From CAIXSC01 sp040381235 (GTDB taxonomy: Bacteria; Planctomycetota; Planctomycetia; Pirellulales; Pirellulaceae): 16,967 bases of DNA. Location: contig JBEIHS010000072.1 of the NCBI GenBank assembly GCA_040381235.1, forward strand, positions 1 through 16,967, given 5' to 3'. Numbering within the stretch: position 1 is the first letter of the stretch; every line of letters starts with the position of its first letter. Below the pieces are notes generated by a model. That model worked only from the letters and a program-made list of their open reading frames with translations, was not told the DNA's origin and ran no database searches. The position numbers and the translations under genes are program-made. Of the stretch, positions 1 through 6,885 are shown one piece after another.

Positions 1-46
1 CGGGAGCTGGAAGCTCCCGCCACGTAACGGGAGCCTCCGGCTCCCG
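1..46. repeat. pair of short perfect hairpins (REP-like), possible terminator
   Basis: Two near-identical inverted repeats lie side by side. Positions 1-8 pair with 12-19 (CGGGAGCT / AGCTCCCG, 3-nt loop) and 28-35 pair with 39-46 (CGGGAGCC / GGCTCCCG, 3-nt loop). They lie 30-75 nt past the stop of the minus-strand dehydrogenase gene. They could act as its terminator or stabilise its 3' end, although no U-tract follows. The repeated 8-bp GGGAGC stem looks like a dispersed palindromic element rather than a one-off terminator. The first hairpin begins at the window edge, so the array may extend further left. Confidence 0.55.
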
Positions 47-75
47 CAGTTGGAGTTGCTAGCTGGCAGCCAGCG

Positions 76-3000
76 CTATCGAGTTTCGATCGTGACCGCC
101 ATGACGATCGGGGCGGTTTGGTCGGGGCCCTTCACCAGTTCCACCGTGTCGATCGAGTCCGCTCGCCGCGGTTCGATCGACAGATAGCGGATCTGCTGCC
201 CCCTGAGCCGGAACGCCAACTTTGACTCGGGCACGTTCTCCACGCGAATGTAGTCCGCGAAATGGATACCATTGCGCAGTTCATGGTCCTCCTTCGATCC
301 ATCCGCGTAGTGCAACCGCACGATCATCGACACCGAGCCCTTTTCGCCGAGCGGCGCGCCCCAGCCGGCAACGCCGCTGAGCAAATGCACGGCGCGGGCT
401 GGCGAACGGCATGGCATCGACACCGATTTGGGCATCCGCCGCGGCGTGATCCCGTTCGTGCTGTGCAGTAGCACCGTGTTGAGCCGCCGGTCGCCATCTG
501 GATCGACCAGATAAAACGGCACGCCCGCGAACGTCTTCGGCGACCAATCCGGGAACACCAACCGCTCGATGTCCGATTCCTCGCTGAAAAACATGCCCCG
601 GGTCGACACCACCGTCGCCACCTTGGCCAGGTCCAGCGGGAAGAATTTGCCGCGGGTCGTGAGGAACTCCAGCAGGTCGCGAAGCTCTTCCGGTTTCACC
701 TGCTTCTCGAAGCCCTCGGGCATCAACGACTTTTTCGAACCGACCAGTTCGTCGATGTCCTCGCGGGCGATCGCATGCCGCTTGGCTTCGGTATCGATGA
801 TCTCGATCGCCGTGCGGCTCTCGCCCGCAAGCATGCCCGTGACGACCCGGCCGTCCGCGCGGACCACGGTGTAGATACGGAAATTGCCTTCCACGCTGCG
901 GCTCGGATCGAGAATATGGATCAGCAGTTCATGCTTGGGATGGACCGCCATTCCGGTCAAATCGGGGCCGATCCGCTGTCCCTCGCCGGAATGCATGTGG
1001 CATTTCGCGCACTGTTTCTTGAACACCTCTTTGCCCGCCGCCGCGTCGCCCGGGCGTTCGACTTCCGCCCGCAACTCTTGAATCACCTTCTCGCGGTCCG
1101 GATTCGGCAAGCCGCCCGCGCGCTGGAGCAGGCTTTGGGCGCGCCGGCGAACATTGGGATCCGGATGAACGCTCAGCGCCTGCTTTTCGTCCAGCGACAG
1201 GTCCGAGAGCTGCGCCGCGCCCGCCTCGGCGGCGTCCAGATAGGCCAACGTGGTCGCGGGCCGCCCGAGCAACACGCGCGTCGCCGCCACTCGGGCCGAG
1301 GGACTTAATGCGGCCATCCGTTCCACCAGCTGCGGTCCCAACCCGGGCGCCTGGCTGCTCGACAACGCCGCCAGCATCCGTGTTGCCAGCTCGGAAGTTG
1401 TCTTCGGCGTCAACAACGCCAACGACTGCCGCACGATGTCGTCCGACTGCGGTCGGAACTCGACTAATTGCCGAACCGCGTCCGCCCGCGCCTCATCCCC
1501 GCGACTCGCATCCGCCGCCGCCACCAACAGCGACGCGACAATTTCGTCGGCGAATTGGTCAAGCGCTCGACTGCCCCACGCACCGGCCAGCTTGACCAAC
1601 GCGCCCTTGCTGCCCGCCGGTAATGTCGTGAAGGCGGCGACCAGCCGCTTTTCGCTCGCCGGCGACAGCCGCACCACATGGTCTTTCGGCCAATTGCGGG
1701 CAAGGCCCGCGATCAGGTTGTCCACGAGCGGCGCCGGCGCGTTCTCCATCAATCCCAACAACCGCTCGACCGCCGCCTCGTCCGGCCGCCCACGCGCGAT
1801 ATGTTCGGCCACGCGGCCCACCACCAACCACACCGGCGCGTTGGCCGGAGGAGCACTCGCCGGAGCAGCCGCCGGAACCCTGGCCGCAGCCGCAGCGGCC
1901 GGACCTTGGGGAACTGGGCCAGTCGCAACTGGGCCAGTCGCAGCTGAGCCAGTCGCAGCTGGTCCAGTCGCAGCGGCGGGAGGCGCCAAGGACGTCTTCA
2001 GAGCGGGCAGGAACGTGTCGGCCTGGACGGCGGCGGCGCTTGTGACGGCGTCCGCCAGCCAGCGGTCGCGCATCGTGTTGGCGCCATCGAGCGCCAATTG
2101 GGCCACGCGGCGGCCGGCGGCCGGCGTGGCCGGCATGTCAGCGAGCGCCAGGATCGCGGCAAGCTTTACCTGGGCGTCGTCGTCGCTTGTCAGGTTCGTG
2201 TCGGCGATAGCGTCAGCGGTAGCCGGGGTGGCGGGCAACACTTGCACCGCGTTGCGGCGGACGCCGGCCGATGGATGTCGCAAGGCGGCCACCGCGGCGC
2301 GGAGCGCCTCCGGATGGCGTTCGCTCACCGCGCCCAGTCCCTGCAACGTCCAAAGCGCGTGGATCGCGCCGACGTTCAAACCGACGGCGTCGACGGACGT
2401 GTCGCCAACCAGTTTGACGAGCGCGGGAACGACATCGGTTTGGCCGCGTTCCACAAGCAGTCGCTGGGCGTGGCGGCGCCACAGCAGGTTGTCGCGCTGC
2501 AGAGCGGCGACCCACTCTTGCGGCCGGTCGCTGGCCAACGGCTCGGCGTTGGATTTCGCCGCCGCGGTGTAGACGAGCCGATAAATGCGGCCGTGCTTCT
2601 TGTCGCGCAAATCCGACTCGTAGGCGTTTCCCTTTCCGGTCTTGAACCCGGCCGGCGTCGGGTTGTGCTGGACGATGTAATTGTACCAGTCAAGAATCCA
2701 AACGTTGCCGTCCGGCCCGACCTCGGCCATGATCGGCGCGGCCCATTCGTCGTCCGACGCGACCAGATTCATCGGGCTGGTGCTGCGATACCCGGCCCCG
2801 TCGCGGCTGAGCGCGAAGGTGCCGACCAAGTGCCCGGTCGGCTCGGCGACAAACGCGGTGCGGTTCCAAAAGGCGGGCGGATAGGTGCGCGCCGTATAGA
2901 GCGCGTGGCCAGCGCCCGCCGTATATCCGCCGAATTGGTCGACCTGCCGCACTTTCTCCGTGATCGCCTTGAAGAGATGCGTGTCGGCGATCGTCCCGAG

Positions 3001-4668
3001 CGCTTCGGCCGACCAACCGCGAACCCGTTCGTAGTAGCGGTTCGCGATCGGCATGAACATGCTCGGATTGTGGTTGGCGGTGGAACCGAAAATCAGTCCC
3101 TCCTCGCTCATCCCAAAACCCCACGTGTTGTTGTTCGACGACCGGATGAATTCCAGGTCGGCGACCTGCGGCGCGCCGCCCGACGCGGTATTCGTCGGGA
3201 GGCCCGGTTGGCTAGCCGTTGTGGGCCCGGCCAGACGGAAACGGAAGAAACCTTGCCGGAACGACGGGCCTTTCTGGCTGTCGCCGAATTCGGGCGTCGA
3301 GCCGTTATAGCCCTGCATGGCCCAGACCCAGTTGTCCAATCCCCACTGGAAGTTGCTGACGCCGCCGTGCGTGTCGCCCATGCCCCAGCCCCGGATGAGG
3401 ACCACGCGTTGGTCGGCGCGGTCGTCGCCATCGGTATCCTTGAGGAACACGGTTTCAACGCCGTCCTGCACGATCGCGCCGCCGCGGTGGAAGACGATCG
3501 CCGTCGGAATACTTAGCTGTTCGGCGAACACCGTGAACTTGTCGGCCTGGCCGTCGCCGTCGGTATCGGCGCAGATGCGGATGCGGTCGCGGCCTTTGCC
3601 AGGCGACTGGAGTTCATTCGGGTAGTCGACCGTTTCGCAGATCCACAGGCGGCCGCGTTCGTCCCAGTTCATGGCGATCGGCTTGCCGGCGAAGTGGGCC
3701 TCGGAGGCGAACAATTCGAGCCGGAATCCTTGGGGCGTCGCGTAGTGCTGAAGCGAATCGGCCGGGGCGAGCGGCAGTTGCATTTTGGTCAACGCTTCAC
3801 GGCCCGCCGCTTTGTAGTTGGGGATCTTCGGTCCGACATCGACGTAGGAAAAGGGCGGCGCCTGGGCGGCCACCGGCGTCATCGGCAACGGCTCGAACCG
3901 GTTCGACGGCGGCGGCGCGAACGACGGCACGACGGCCGGATCCTGTCCGCAGGCCCAGCGGATTCCGCGTTCGACCAAGTTGACGAAGCCCGGATTGCCG
4001 AAGGTTCGTTGGTCGTGGCCCCACGCCGTGTAGAAAACGCGGCCCCGGCCATGTGTGCGGACCCACGTCCACGGCTCGCGTTCCCGTCCGGCCGCCTGCG
4101 TCCCCTGCACGCGGTATTCGAGCACCGTGCGGTGGCGTTCGTTGTGCTGGGTATGAACATACGTCTCGTCCCAGCTCTCGAAACCGCCAAACCCCTTCAT
4201 GATCGGATGGGCCGGATCCGCGCTTTCCACGCGAAACACCTCGCCGCCATGCCGTTGGAACTGAGCTCCGACCAATTCGACGAATTTCGGCGAGTTCCTA
4301 AAGCAGAACGACGCGCAGTGCAGCGGGATGAAACCTTTGCCGCCAGCGACGAAGTCGAGCAACGCCGTTTCCTGGGCCGGCGCCAGTTGGTCGAGATTGG
4401 CGTACAGGACCAAGCCGTCGTAGGCAGCCAAGGTCGCCGGAGTCAAAGCGATCGCCGGATCGTCCAGGTATCGCAGGGCGATGTTTCGCTGGGCTAGCGG
4501 CGGCGCAAGTTGCGCGAAGCGGTCGGCCGGCCGGTGGTGGCCGTTATCGCCGAGAAACAGCACCTGGAGAGCGGGCGGATCGGCGGCCAAGGCTGGCGCA
4601 ATGAATGCCAGGGCGGCGGCGGCCGCGGCGAGCGGGCCGAAAAGCAGTGACAGAACGAACGCGCGCAT
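76..4668 (-). CDS. secreted ThuA / PVC-type membrane-bound dehydrogenase / HEAT-repeat / heme-binding (cytochrome c) fusion protein
   Basis: A 1530-residue exported protein, probably a periplasmic dehydrogenase passing electrons to its own c-type heme. The exact substrate is unknown; related propellers resemble glucose/sorbosone dehydrogenases. Domains in order: signal peptide (1-29, Ala-rich core ending ALAAD); ThuA-like domain (about 35-245); Pirellula/Verrucomicrobium-type dehydrogenase beta-propeller (about 315-695) with DTDGDGQAD and DTDGDDRAD calcium-type loops; HEAT-like helical repeats (about 710-1140); cytochrome c-like domain with CAKCH at residues 1220-1224 (nt 997-1011) followed by IGPDLTG; and a C-terminal beta-rich domain (about 1350-1530). 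The start at 4668 is chosen because the signal peptide begins there and AGGA lies 7 nt upstream. An upstream in-frame ATG at 4743 would only add 25 charged residues in front of it. A 15-nt minisatellite inserts Ala/Thr/Gly/Pro repeats at about residues 900-920. Fusing ThuA to the dehydrogenase and heme is typical of planctomycetes. Confidence 0.93.
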   Translation of the reverse strand: MRAFVLSLLFGPLAAAAAALAFIAPALAADPPALQVLFLGDNGHHRPADRFAQLAPPLAQRNIALRYLDDPAIALTPATLAAYDGLVLYANLDQLAPAQETALLDFVAGGKGFIPLHCASFCFRNSPKFVELVGAQFQRHGGEVFRVESADPAHPIMKGFGGFESWDETYVHTQHNERHRTVLEYRVQGTQAAGREREPWTWVRTHGRGRVFYTAWGHDQRTFGNPGFVNLVERGIRWACGQDPAVVPSFAPPPSNRFEPLPMTPVAAQAPPFSYVDVGPKIPNYKAAGREALTKMQLPLAPADSLQHYATPQGFRLELFASEAHFAGKPIAMNWDERGRLWICETVDYPNELQSPGKGRDRIRICADTDGDGQADKFTVFAEQLSIPTAIVFHRGGAIVQDGVETVFLKDTDGDDRADQRVVLIRGWGMGDTHGGVSNFQWGLDNWVWAMQGYNGSTPEFGDSQKGPSFRQGFFRFRLAGPTTASQPGLPTNTASGGAPQVADLEFIRSSNNNTWGFGMSEEGLIFGSTANHNPSMFMPIANRYYERVRGWSAEALGTIADTHLFKAITEKVRQVDQFGGYTAGAGHALYTARTYPPAFWNRTAFVAEPTGHLVGTFALSRDGAGYRSTSPMNLVASDDEWAAPIMAEVGPDGNVWILDWYNYIVQHNPTPAGFKTGKGNAYESDLRDKKHGRIYRLVYTAAAKSNAEPLASDRPQEWVAALQRDNLLWRRHAQRLLVERGQTDVVPALVKLVGDTSVDAVGLNVGAIHALWTLQGLGAVSERHPEALRAAVAALRHPSAGVRRNAVQVLPATPATADAIADTNLTSDDDAQVKLAAILALADMPATPAAGRRVAQLALDGANTMRDRWLADAVTSAAAVQADTFLPALKTSLAPPAAATGPAATGSAATGPVATGPVPQGPAAAAAARVPAAAPASAPPANAPVWLVVGRVAEHIARGRPDEAAVERLLGLMENAPAPLVDNLIAGLARNWPKDHVVRLSPASEKRLVAAFTTLPAGSKGALVKLAGAWGSRALDQFADEIVASLLVAAADASRGDEARADAVRQLVEFRPQSDDIVRQSLALLTPKTTSELATRMLAALSSSQAPGLGPQLVERMAALSPSARVAATRVLLGRPATTLAYLDAAEAGAAQLSDLSLDEKQALSVHPDPNVRRRAQSLLQRAGGLPNPDREKVIQELRAEVERPGDAAAGKEVFKKQCAKCHMHSGEGQRIGPDLTGMAVHPKHELLIHILDPSRSVEGNFRIYTVVRADGRVVTGMLAGESRTAIEIIDTEAKRHAIAREDIDELVGSKKSLMPEGFEKQVKPEELRDLLEFLTTRGKFFPLDLAKVATVVSTRGMFFSEESDIERLVFPDWSPKTFAGVPFYLVDPDGDRRLNTVLLHSTNGITPRRMPKSVSMPCRSPARAVHLLSGVAGWGAPLGEKGSVSMIVRLHYADGSKEDHELRNGIHFADYIRVENVPESKLAFRLRGQQIRYLSIEPRRADSIDTVELVKGPDQTAPIVMAVTIETR
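1912..1971. repeat. in-frame 15-nt minisatellite inside the dehydrogenase gene
   Basis: Four consecutive 15-nt units start at 1912, 1927, 1942 and 1957. The first two are identical (AACTGGGCCAGTCGC) and the others differ by one to three bases. The unit length is a multiple of three. On the coding (minus) strand it encodes Ala-Thr-Gly-Pro-Val/Ala-type pentapeptides inside a longer Ala/Pro-rich linker interrupting the HEAT region. Copy number is likely to vary between strains by slippage. Confidence 0.85.
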
Positions 4669-5076
4669 GACCGATTCCTGACGGGTGGAACGATGGCGAA
4701 CAGCGTCGCCGCGGCGAGTTTCCGCCTCGGCCAGCGGCGACAATTAGTGTCAGTTTAGCGTAACGGCCGACAACTGATGAAGCGTTGGCGAAGCGAAGAT
4801 TTTTTGTTCCCGCTCCCGCCTGACACGCCACCCCTCGCCGCTGGCAACGACTAGCCCCACCACCCTTTTGCGCACCGCCGGGCAGTTCGCTGAATCGTCT
4901 CCCGCGACACGAGCTGGGCCCGGCATGACCGCCCTAACGGGCCCGGTTGAGCTCAAGCCCGCCACACAGCGACTCGACACAGCACGGCCCATAAAACGCG
5001 TATCACCGCGTCGAGAGGCGACCGGGAAGCCTCTCGAGCGGCAATATCAGCCATGACACGCCAGCATCCGAACGCA
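4669..5076. other. intergenic region between the dehydrogenase start and the first ybjN stop
   Basis: No credible gene is seen in this 408-nt stretch. It holds the 5' leader and presumably the promoter of the minus-strand dehydrogenase; I could not identify a convincing -35/-10 pair. From about 4864 it also contains the 3' flank of the first ybjN copy, which recurs after the second copy at about 5807-6019. The bulged hairpin at 5006-5041 lies here. A T6 run at 4800-4805 has no stem in front of it. Confidence 0.5.
5006..5041 (-). terminator. bulged hairpin downstream of ybjN copy 1
   Basis: A 13-bp stem with one bulged base. CCGC (5006-5009), bulged G (5010) and TCGAGAGGC (5011-5019) pair with GCCTCTCGA (5029-5037) and GCGG (5038-5041) around a 9-nt loop. 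It starts 35 nt past the stop of the minus-strand ybjN copy 1. The RNA beyond it contains only a short U-run (CGUUUUAU), so it is a plausible but not classical intrinsic terminator. The same structure, with a different bulged base, follows copy 2. Confidence 0.55.
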
Positions 5077-5532
5077 TCAATTGTCGAGATGCTTCTTAAA
5101 CGCCTTGAGCGAGATGACGTAAGTCTTCATCCACTCTTTCACATTCTGCTGGGTGACCCCGCCGGTCAATTCCAAATCCGCCTCGATATGGGCGTCGCCA
5201 TCTTGATCGTTGTACGCGCGACTGAGCCGCTTGGTCCGATTCCACTCATTGATTCGCGTCAGCGTGATCTTTGTGCTGAACCCGGCATGCAACTGCAACG
5301 TGTTGCCTTTGTTGAAGATCTGCATCTTGGTGCCTTCAACGCTAAAGCCGTAAACACCGTCGGCGATTTCGCGAAAATCCTCGACTTCCCGGAACGACTT
5401 CACGATTCGCTCGATCTGGCCAGCCGGCATGTCCTTGATAACGTCGGAATCATCCGCGCGCACCAAAGAGGGGCTCGACAAAACCAGCGACATGACGACG
5501 GCGGCCACAACCGAAGACAAAACCTTGTTCAT
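5077..5532 (-). CDS. secreted YbjN-domain protein, copy 1
   Basis: A 151-residue exported protein with a Sec signal peptide (1-26, ending SLVRA before DD) and a YbjN-type domain over most of the mature part. Recognisable features are the phrase LQLHAGFSTK, the RINEWNRTKRLSRAY block, the acidic DQDGDAHIEADLEL strand and the GGVTQQNVKEW helix start. YbjN proteins are thought to modulate signalling or stress responses; no enzymatic activity is established and the domain resembles secretion chaperones. The start is set at 5532 because the signal peptide begins there and AAGGA (5540-5544) lies 7 nt upstream. The frame stays open upstream to 5799, but that part would put about 90 Arg-rich residues before the signal. 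It is about 87% identical (131 of 151 residues, counted by eye) to the downstream copy, so it is a recent tandem paralogue. Confidence 0.9.
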   Translation of the reverse strand: MNKVLSSVVAAVVMSLVLSSPSLVRADDSDVIKDMPAGQIERIVKSFREVEDFREIADGVYGFSVEGTKMQIFNKGNTLQLHAGFSTKITLTRINEWNRTKRLSRAYNDQDGDAHIEADLELTGGVTQQNVKEWMKTYVISLKAFKKHLDN

Positions 5533-5544
5533 AACCTTTTCCTT

Positions 5545-5614
5545 GAATCGAAAGAGAGTGTTTCCCCCAAAACACACGTTCCGGGAGGAGGGAACGAGTT
5601 GGTCGTCGGCGCCC
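5545..5614 (-). promoter_or_regulatory. conserved structured leader of ybjN copy 1
   Basis: These 70 nt are identical to 6488-6557 upstream of copy 2. In RNA sense they form two perfect 6-bp hairpins separated by one nucleotide. Hairpin 1 pairs CGUUCC with GGAACG around a CUCCUCCC loop (5577-5596). Hairpin 2 pairs GUGUUU with AAACAC around a UGGGGG loop (5558-5575). The loops are complementary (CUCCC with GGGGG), allowing a kissing contact. The block ends next to the ribosome binding site AAGGA (5540-5544). It may be a cis-regulatory RNA, or part of it may be promoter DNA. Confidence 0.5.
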
Positions 5615-5949
5615 TGGAGACGTTCGCCCGCCCGGTTGCGAGCTTGTCTCCTGGGCCGTTTCGCCCTGCGTCTCGTTCGCCGCTCATTTAGATAACGCGA
5701 GAGCGGGCGAAATCCGTTCAGAGTCGCGAAAAAAAATTTTTTGGGGTGGCTCGCGTGGCCGGCGGCCAGCCGCATCCATGACGGCTGATCGATCCGCATC
5801 GCTCCGACCTATCGCGCTCCGCCGGGCAATCGCCGAGTCGGCTCCCGCGGCATACGATTGGCTGGCTTGAGTCCGCCCGAACGAGCTTGGTTGAGTTCCA
5901 GCCCGCCGCCAAGCGGCTGGACATCTCACGGCCTATGAAACAAATATTG

Positions 5950-5985
5950 CCGCTTCGAGAGGCGGCCGGGGAGCCTCTCGAGCGG
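5950..5985 (-). terminator. bulged hairpin downstream of ybjN copy 2
   Basis: CCGC (5950-5953), bulged T (5954) and TCGAGAGGC (5955-5963) pair with GCCTCTCGA (5973-5981) and GCGG (5982-5985) around a 9-nt loop. It starts 34 nt after the stop at 6020. The RNA after it is moderately U-rich (AAUAUUUGUUUCAU), which makes termination more plausible here than at the equivalent site of copy 1. Confidence 0.6.
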
Positions 5986-6019
5986 CGACAAAATCTTTGA
6001 CCTGCAGCGCCCAAACGCA

Positions 6020-6475
6020 TCACTGGTCGAGGTGCTTCTTGAACGCCTTCAGCGAGATGACATACGTCTTGAGCCACTCTTTCACATTCTGCTGAGTGAC
6101 CCCGCCGGTCAATTCCAAATCGGCCTCGATGTTGGCGTCGCCGTCTTGATCGTTGTACGCGCGGCTAAGCCGTTTGGTCCGGTTCCATTCATTAATTCGC
6201 GACAGGGAGATTTTCGTGCTGAACCCAGCGTGCAACTGGAGCGTTTTGCCTTTGTTGAAGATCAGCATTTTGATCCCCTCCACGTTGAAGGCGTAGACTC
6301 CATCGGCGACTTCGCGGAAATCCTGGACATCCTGGAAGCCCTTAACAATCCGCTCGATCTGGCCAGCCGGCATTTCCTTGATCACCTCGGAATCGTCCGC
6401 GCGCACCAACGAGGGGCCCGACAGAACGAGCGATAAGACGACGGCGGCCACAACGGAAGACAAAAACTTGTTCAT
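6020..6475 (-). CDS. secreted YbjN-domain protein, copy 2
   Basis: A 151-residue paralogue of the neighbouring gene, with the same length, the same signal peptide layout (cleavage expected after SLVRA) and the same YbjN-type motifs: LQLHAGFSTK, RINEWNRTKRLSRAY, DQDGDANIEADLEL and GGVTQQNVKEW. The twenty differences from copy 1 are mostly conservative and cluster in the middle (residues about 46-75), while the last 60 residues are almost unchanged. The start at 6475 is supported by GAGGA (6483-6487) 7 nt upstream and by the signal peptide. It is the promoter-proximal copy in the direction of transcription. Because each copy has its own leader and 3' hairpin, the two are probably separate transcription units. 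Its role is unknown beyond the family annotation. Confidence 0.9.
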   Translation of the reverse strand: MNKFLSSVVAAVVLSLVLSGPSLVRADDSEVIKEMPAGQIERIVKGFQDVQDFREVADGVYAFNVEGIKMLIFNKGKTLQLHAGFSTKISLSRINEWNRTKRLSRAYNDQDGDANIEADLELTGGVTQQNVKEWLKTYVISLKAFKKHLDQ

Positions 6476-6885
6476 AACGCTTTCCTCGAATCGAAAGAGA
6501 GTGTTTCCCCCAAAACACACGTTCCGGGAGGAGGGAACGAGTTGGTCGTCGGCGCCCGGGAGACGCTCGCCTACCCGGTTGCGAGCGTGTCTCCTGGGGC
6601 CGTTTCACCCTGCGTCTCGTTCGCCGCTCATTCAGATAACGCGAGAGGGGGCGGAATCTTTTGAGGGTCGTGGAAAAAATGTTGCGGCGGTTCTCGCGGC
6701 CGCCGCCGCCGCCGAGTCGGCCCCAGCGCGGCGGCGGATGGTGCCGCCCGTCAGCCGAGAAACCTCGCTGGCAATCGGTCCGGGCCGAAGATAAGATCAC
6801 GGAGCGTTGATGGATTGTCGGCCGTAGGGCCGATACTCAACCAGACAAGTACGGTCGATCTGCAGCGCTCCGAGGAGGTTCGATC
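6476..6885. other. divergent intergenic region between ybjN copy 2 and the DUF1501 gene
   Basis: No gene is seen in this 410-nt stretch. The left part is the leader and presumed promoter of ybjN copy 2. A GCC-repeat run lies near 6701-6715. A small hairpin at 6818-6833 (TCGGCC / GGCCGA around GTAG) sits about 50 nt before the DUF1501 start, in its probable 5' leader. No convincing -35/-10 pair was found for the plus-strand gene. Confidence 0.5.
6488..6557 (-). promoter_or_regulatory. conserved structured leader of ybjN copy 2
   Basis: Identical over all 70 nt to the copy 1 leader. The hairpins fall at 6520-6539 (loop CUCCUCCC in RNA sense) and 6501-6518 (loop UGGGGG). Here the ribosome binding site is GAGGA (6483-6487), to which the UCCUC part of loop 1 could pair over 5 bp. 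A switch between loop-loop pairing and masking of the ribosome binding site is therefore possible on paper. The three bases that differ between the copies next to the start codon lie outside the block. Confidence 0.5.

Larger units (their letters stand above)
4864..5770. repeat. tandem duplication, unit A (ybjN copy 1 with both flanks)
   Basis: This segment is repeated as unit B at 5807-6714. Stop codons (5077/6020) and start codons (5532/6475) are both 943 nt apart, and the match runs about 200 nt past the stop and about 240 nt upstream of the start. Small compensating one-base indels occur in the flanks. The boundaries are judged by eye, where recognisable similarity fades. About 37 nt separate the units. 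Confidence 0.85.
5533..6019. other. intergenic region between the two ybjN copies
   Basis: This 487-nt stretch contains no independent gene. From right to left in transcription order it carries the 3' flank and bulged hairpin of copy 2, a 37-nt spacer, and then the promoter region and leader of copy 1. An A8T6 tract at 5729-5742 lies about 200 nt upstream of the copy 1 start and may be a bent or UP-like element. The corresponding site in unit B is only a short A-run, so this tract is not conserved. Confidence 0.55.
5807..6714. repeat. tandem duplication, unit B (ybjN copy 2 with both flanks)
   Basis: Second copy of the segment described at 4864-5770. Similarity to unit A is strong from the 3' flank through the gene to the A-rich stretch about 200 nt upstream of the start, then ends in a GCC-rich run. 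The right boundary is approximate. Confidence 0.85.

Noticed and set aside
1250..3516. Long plus-strand open frames (440 and 472 codons) opposite the dehydrogenase gene
   Set aside because: They lie wholly antisense to a well-supported gene and encode Arg/Ala/Ser-rich sequence without recognisable domains, as expected in GC-rich DNA where stops are rare.
5558..5596. ECF-sigma-type promoter using GGAAC in the ybjN leader
   Set aside because: GGAAC is present but no CGTC-like -10 occurs at 16-17 nt spacing; the bases are better explained by the hairpin stem.
5533..5799. N-terminal extension of ybjN copy 1 up to 5799
   Set aside because: It would place about 90 Arg-rich residues ahead of a clear signal peptide. 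The matching region of copy 2 has no equivalent long extension in frame, and the leader is conserved at all codon positions, which fits RNA or DNA function rather than protein.
6700..6730. Remnant of a third ybjN-flank copy
   Set aside because: Only about 11 nt (CGCCGAGTCGG) match the unit B 3' flank, next to a GCC-rich run; too short to support a further duplication.
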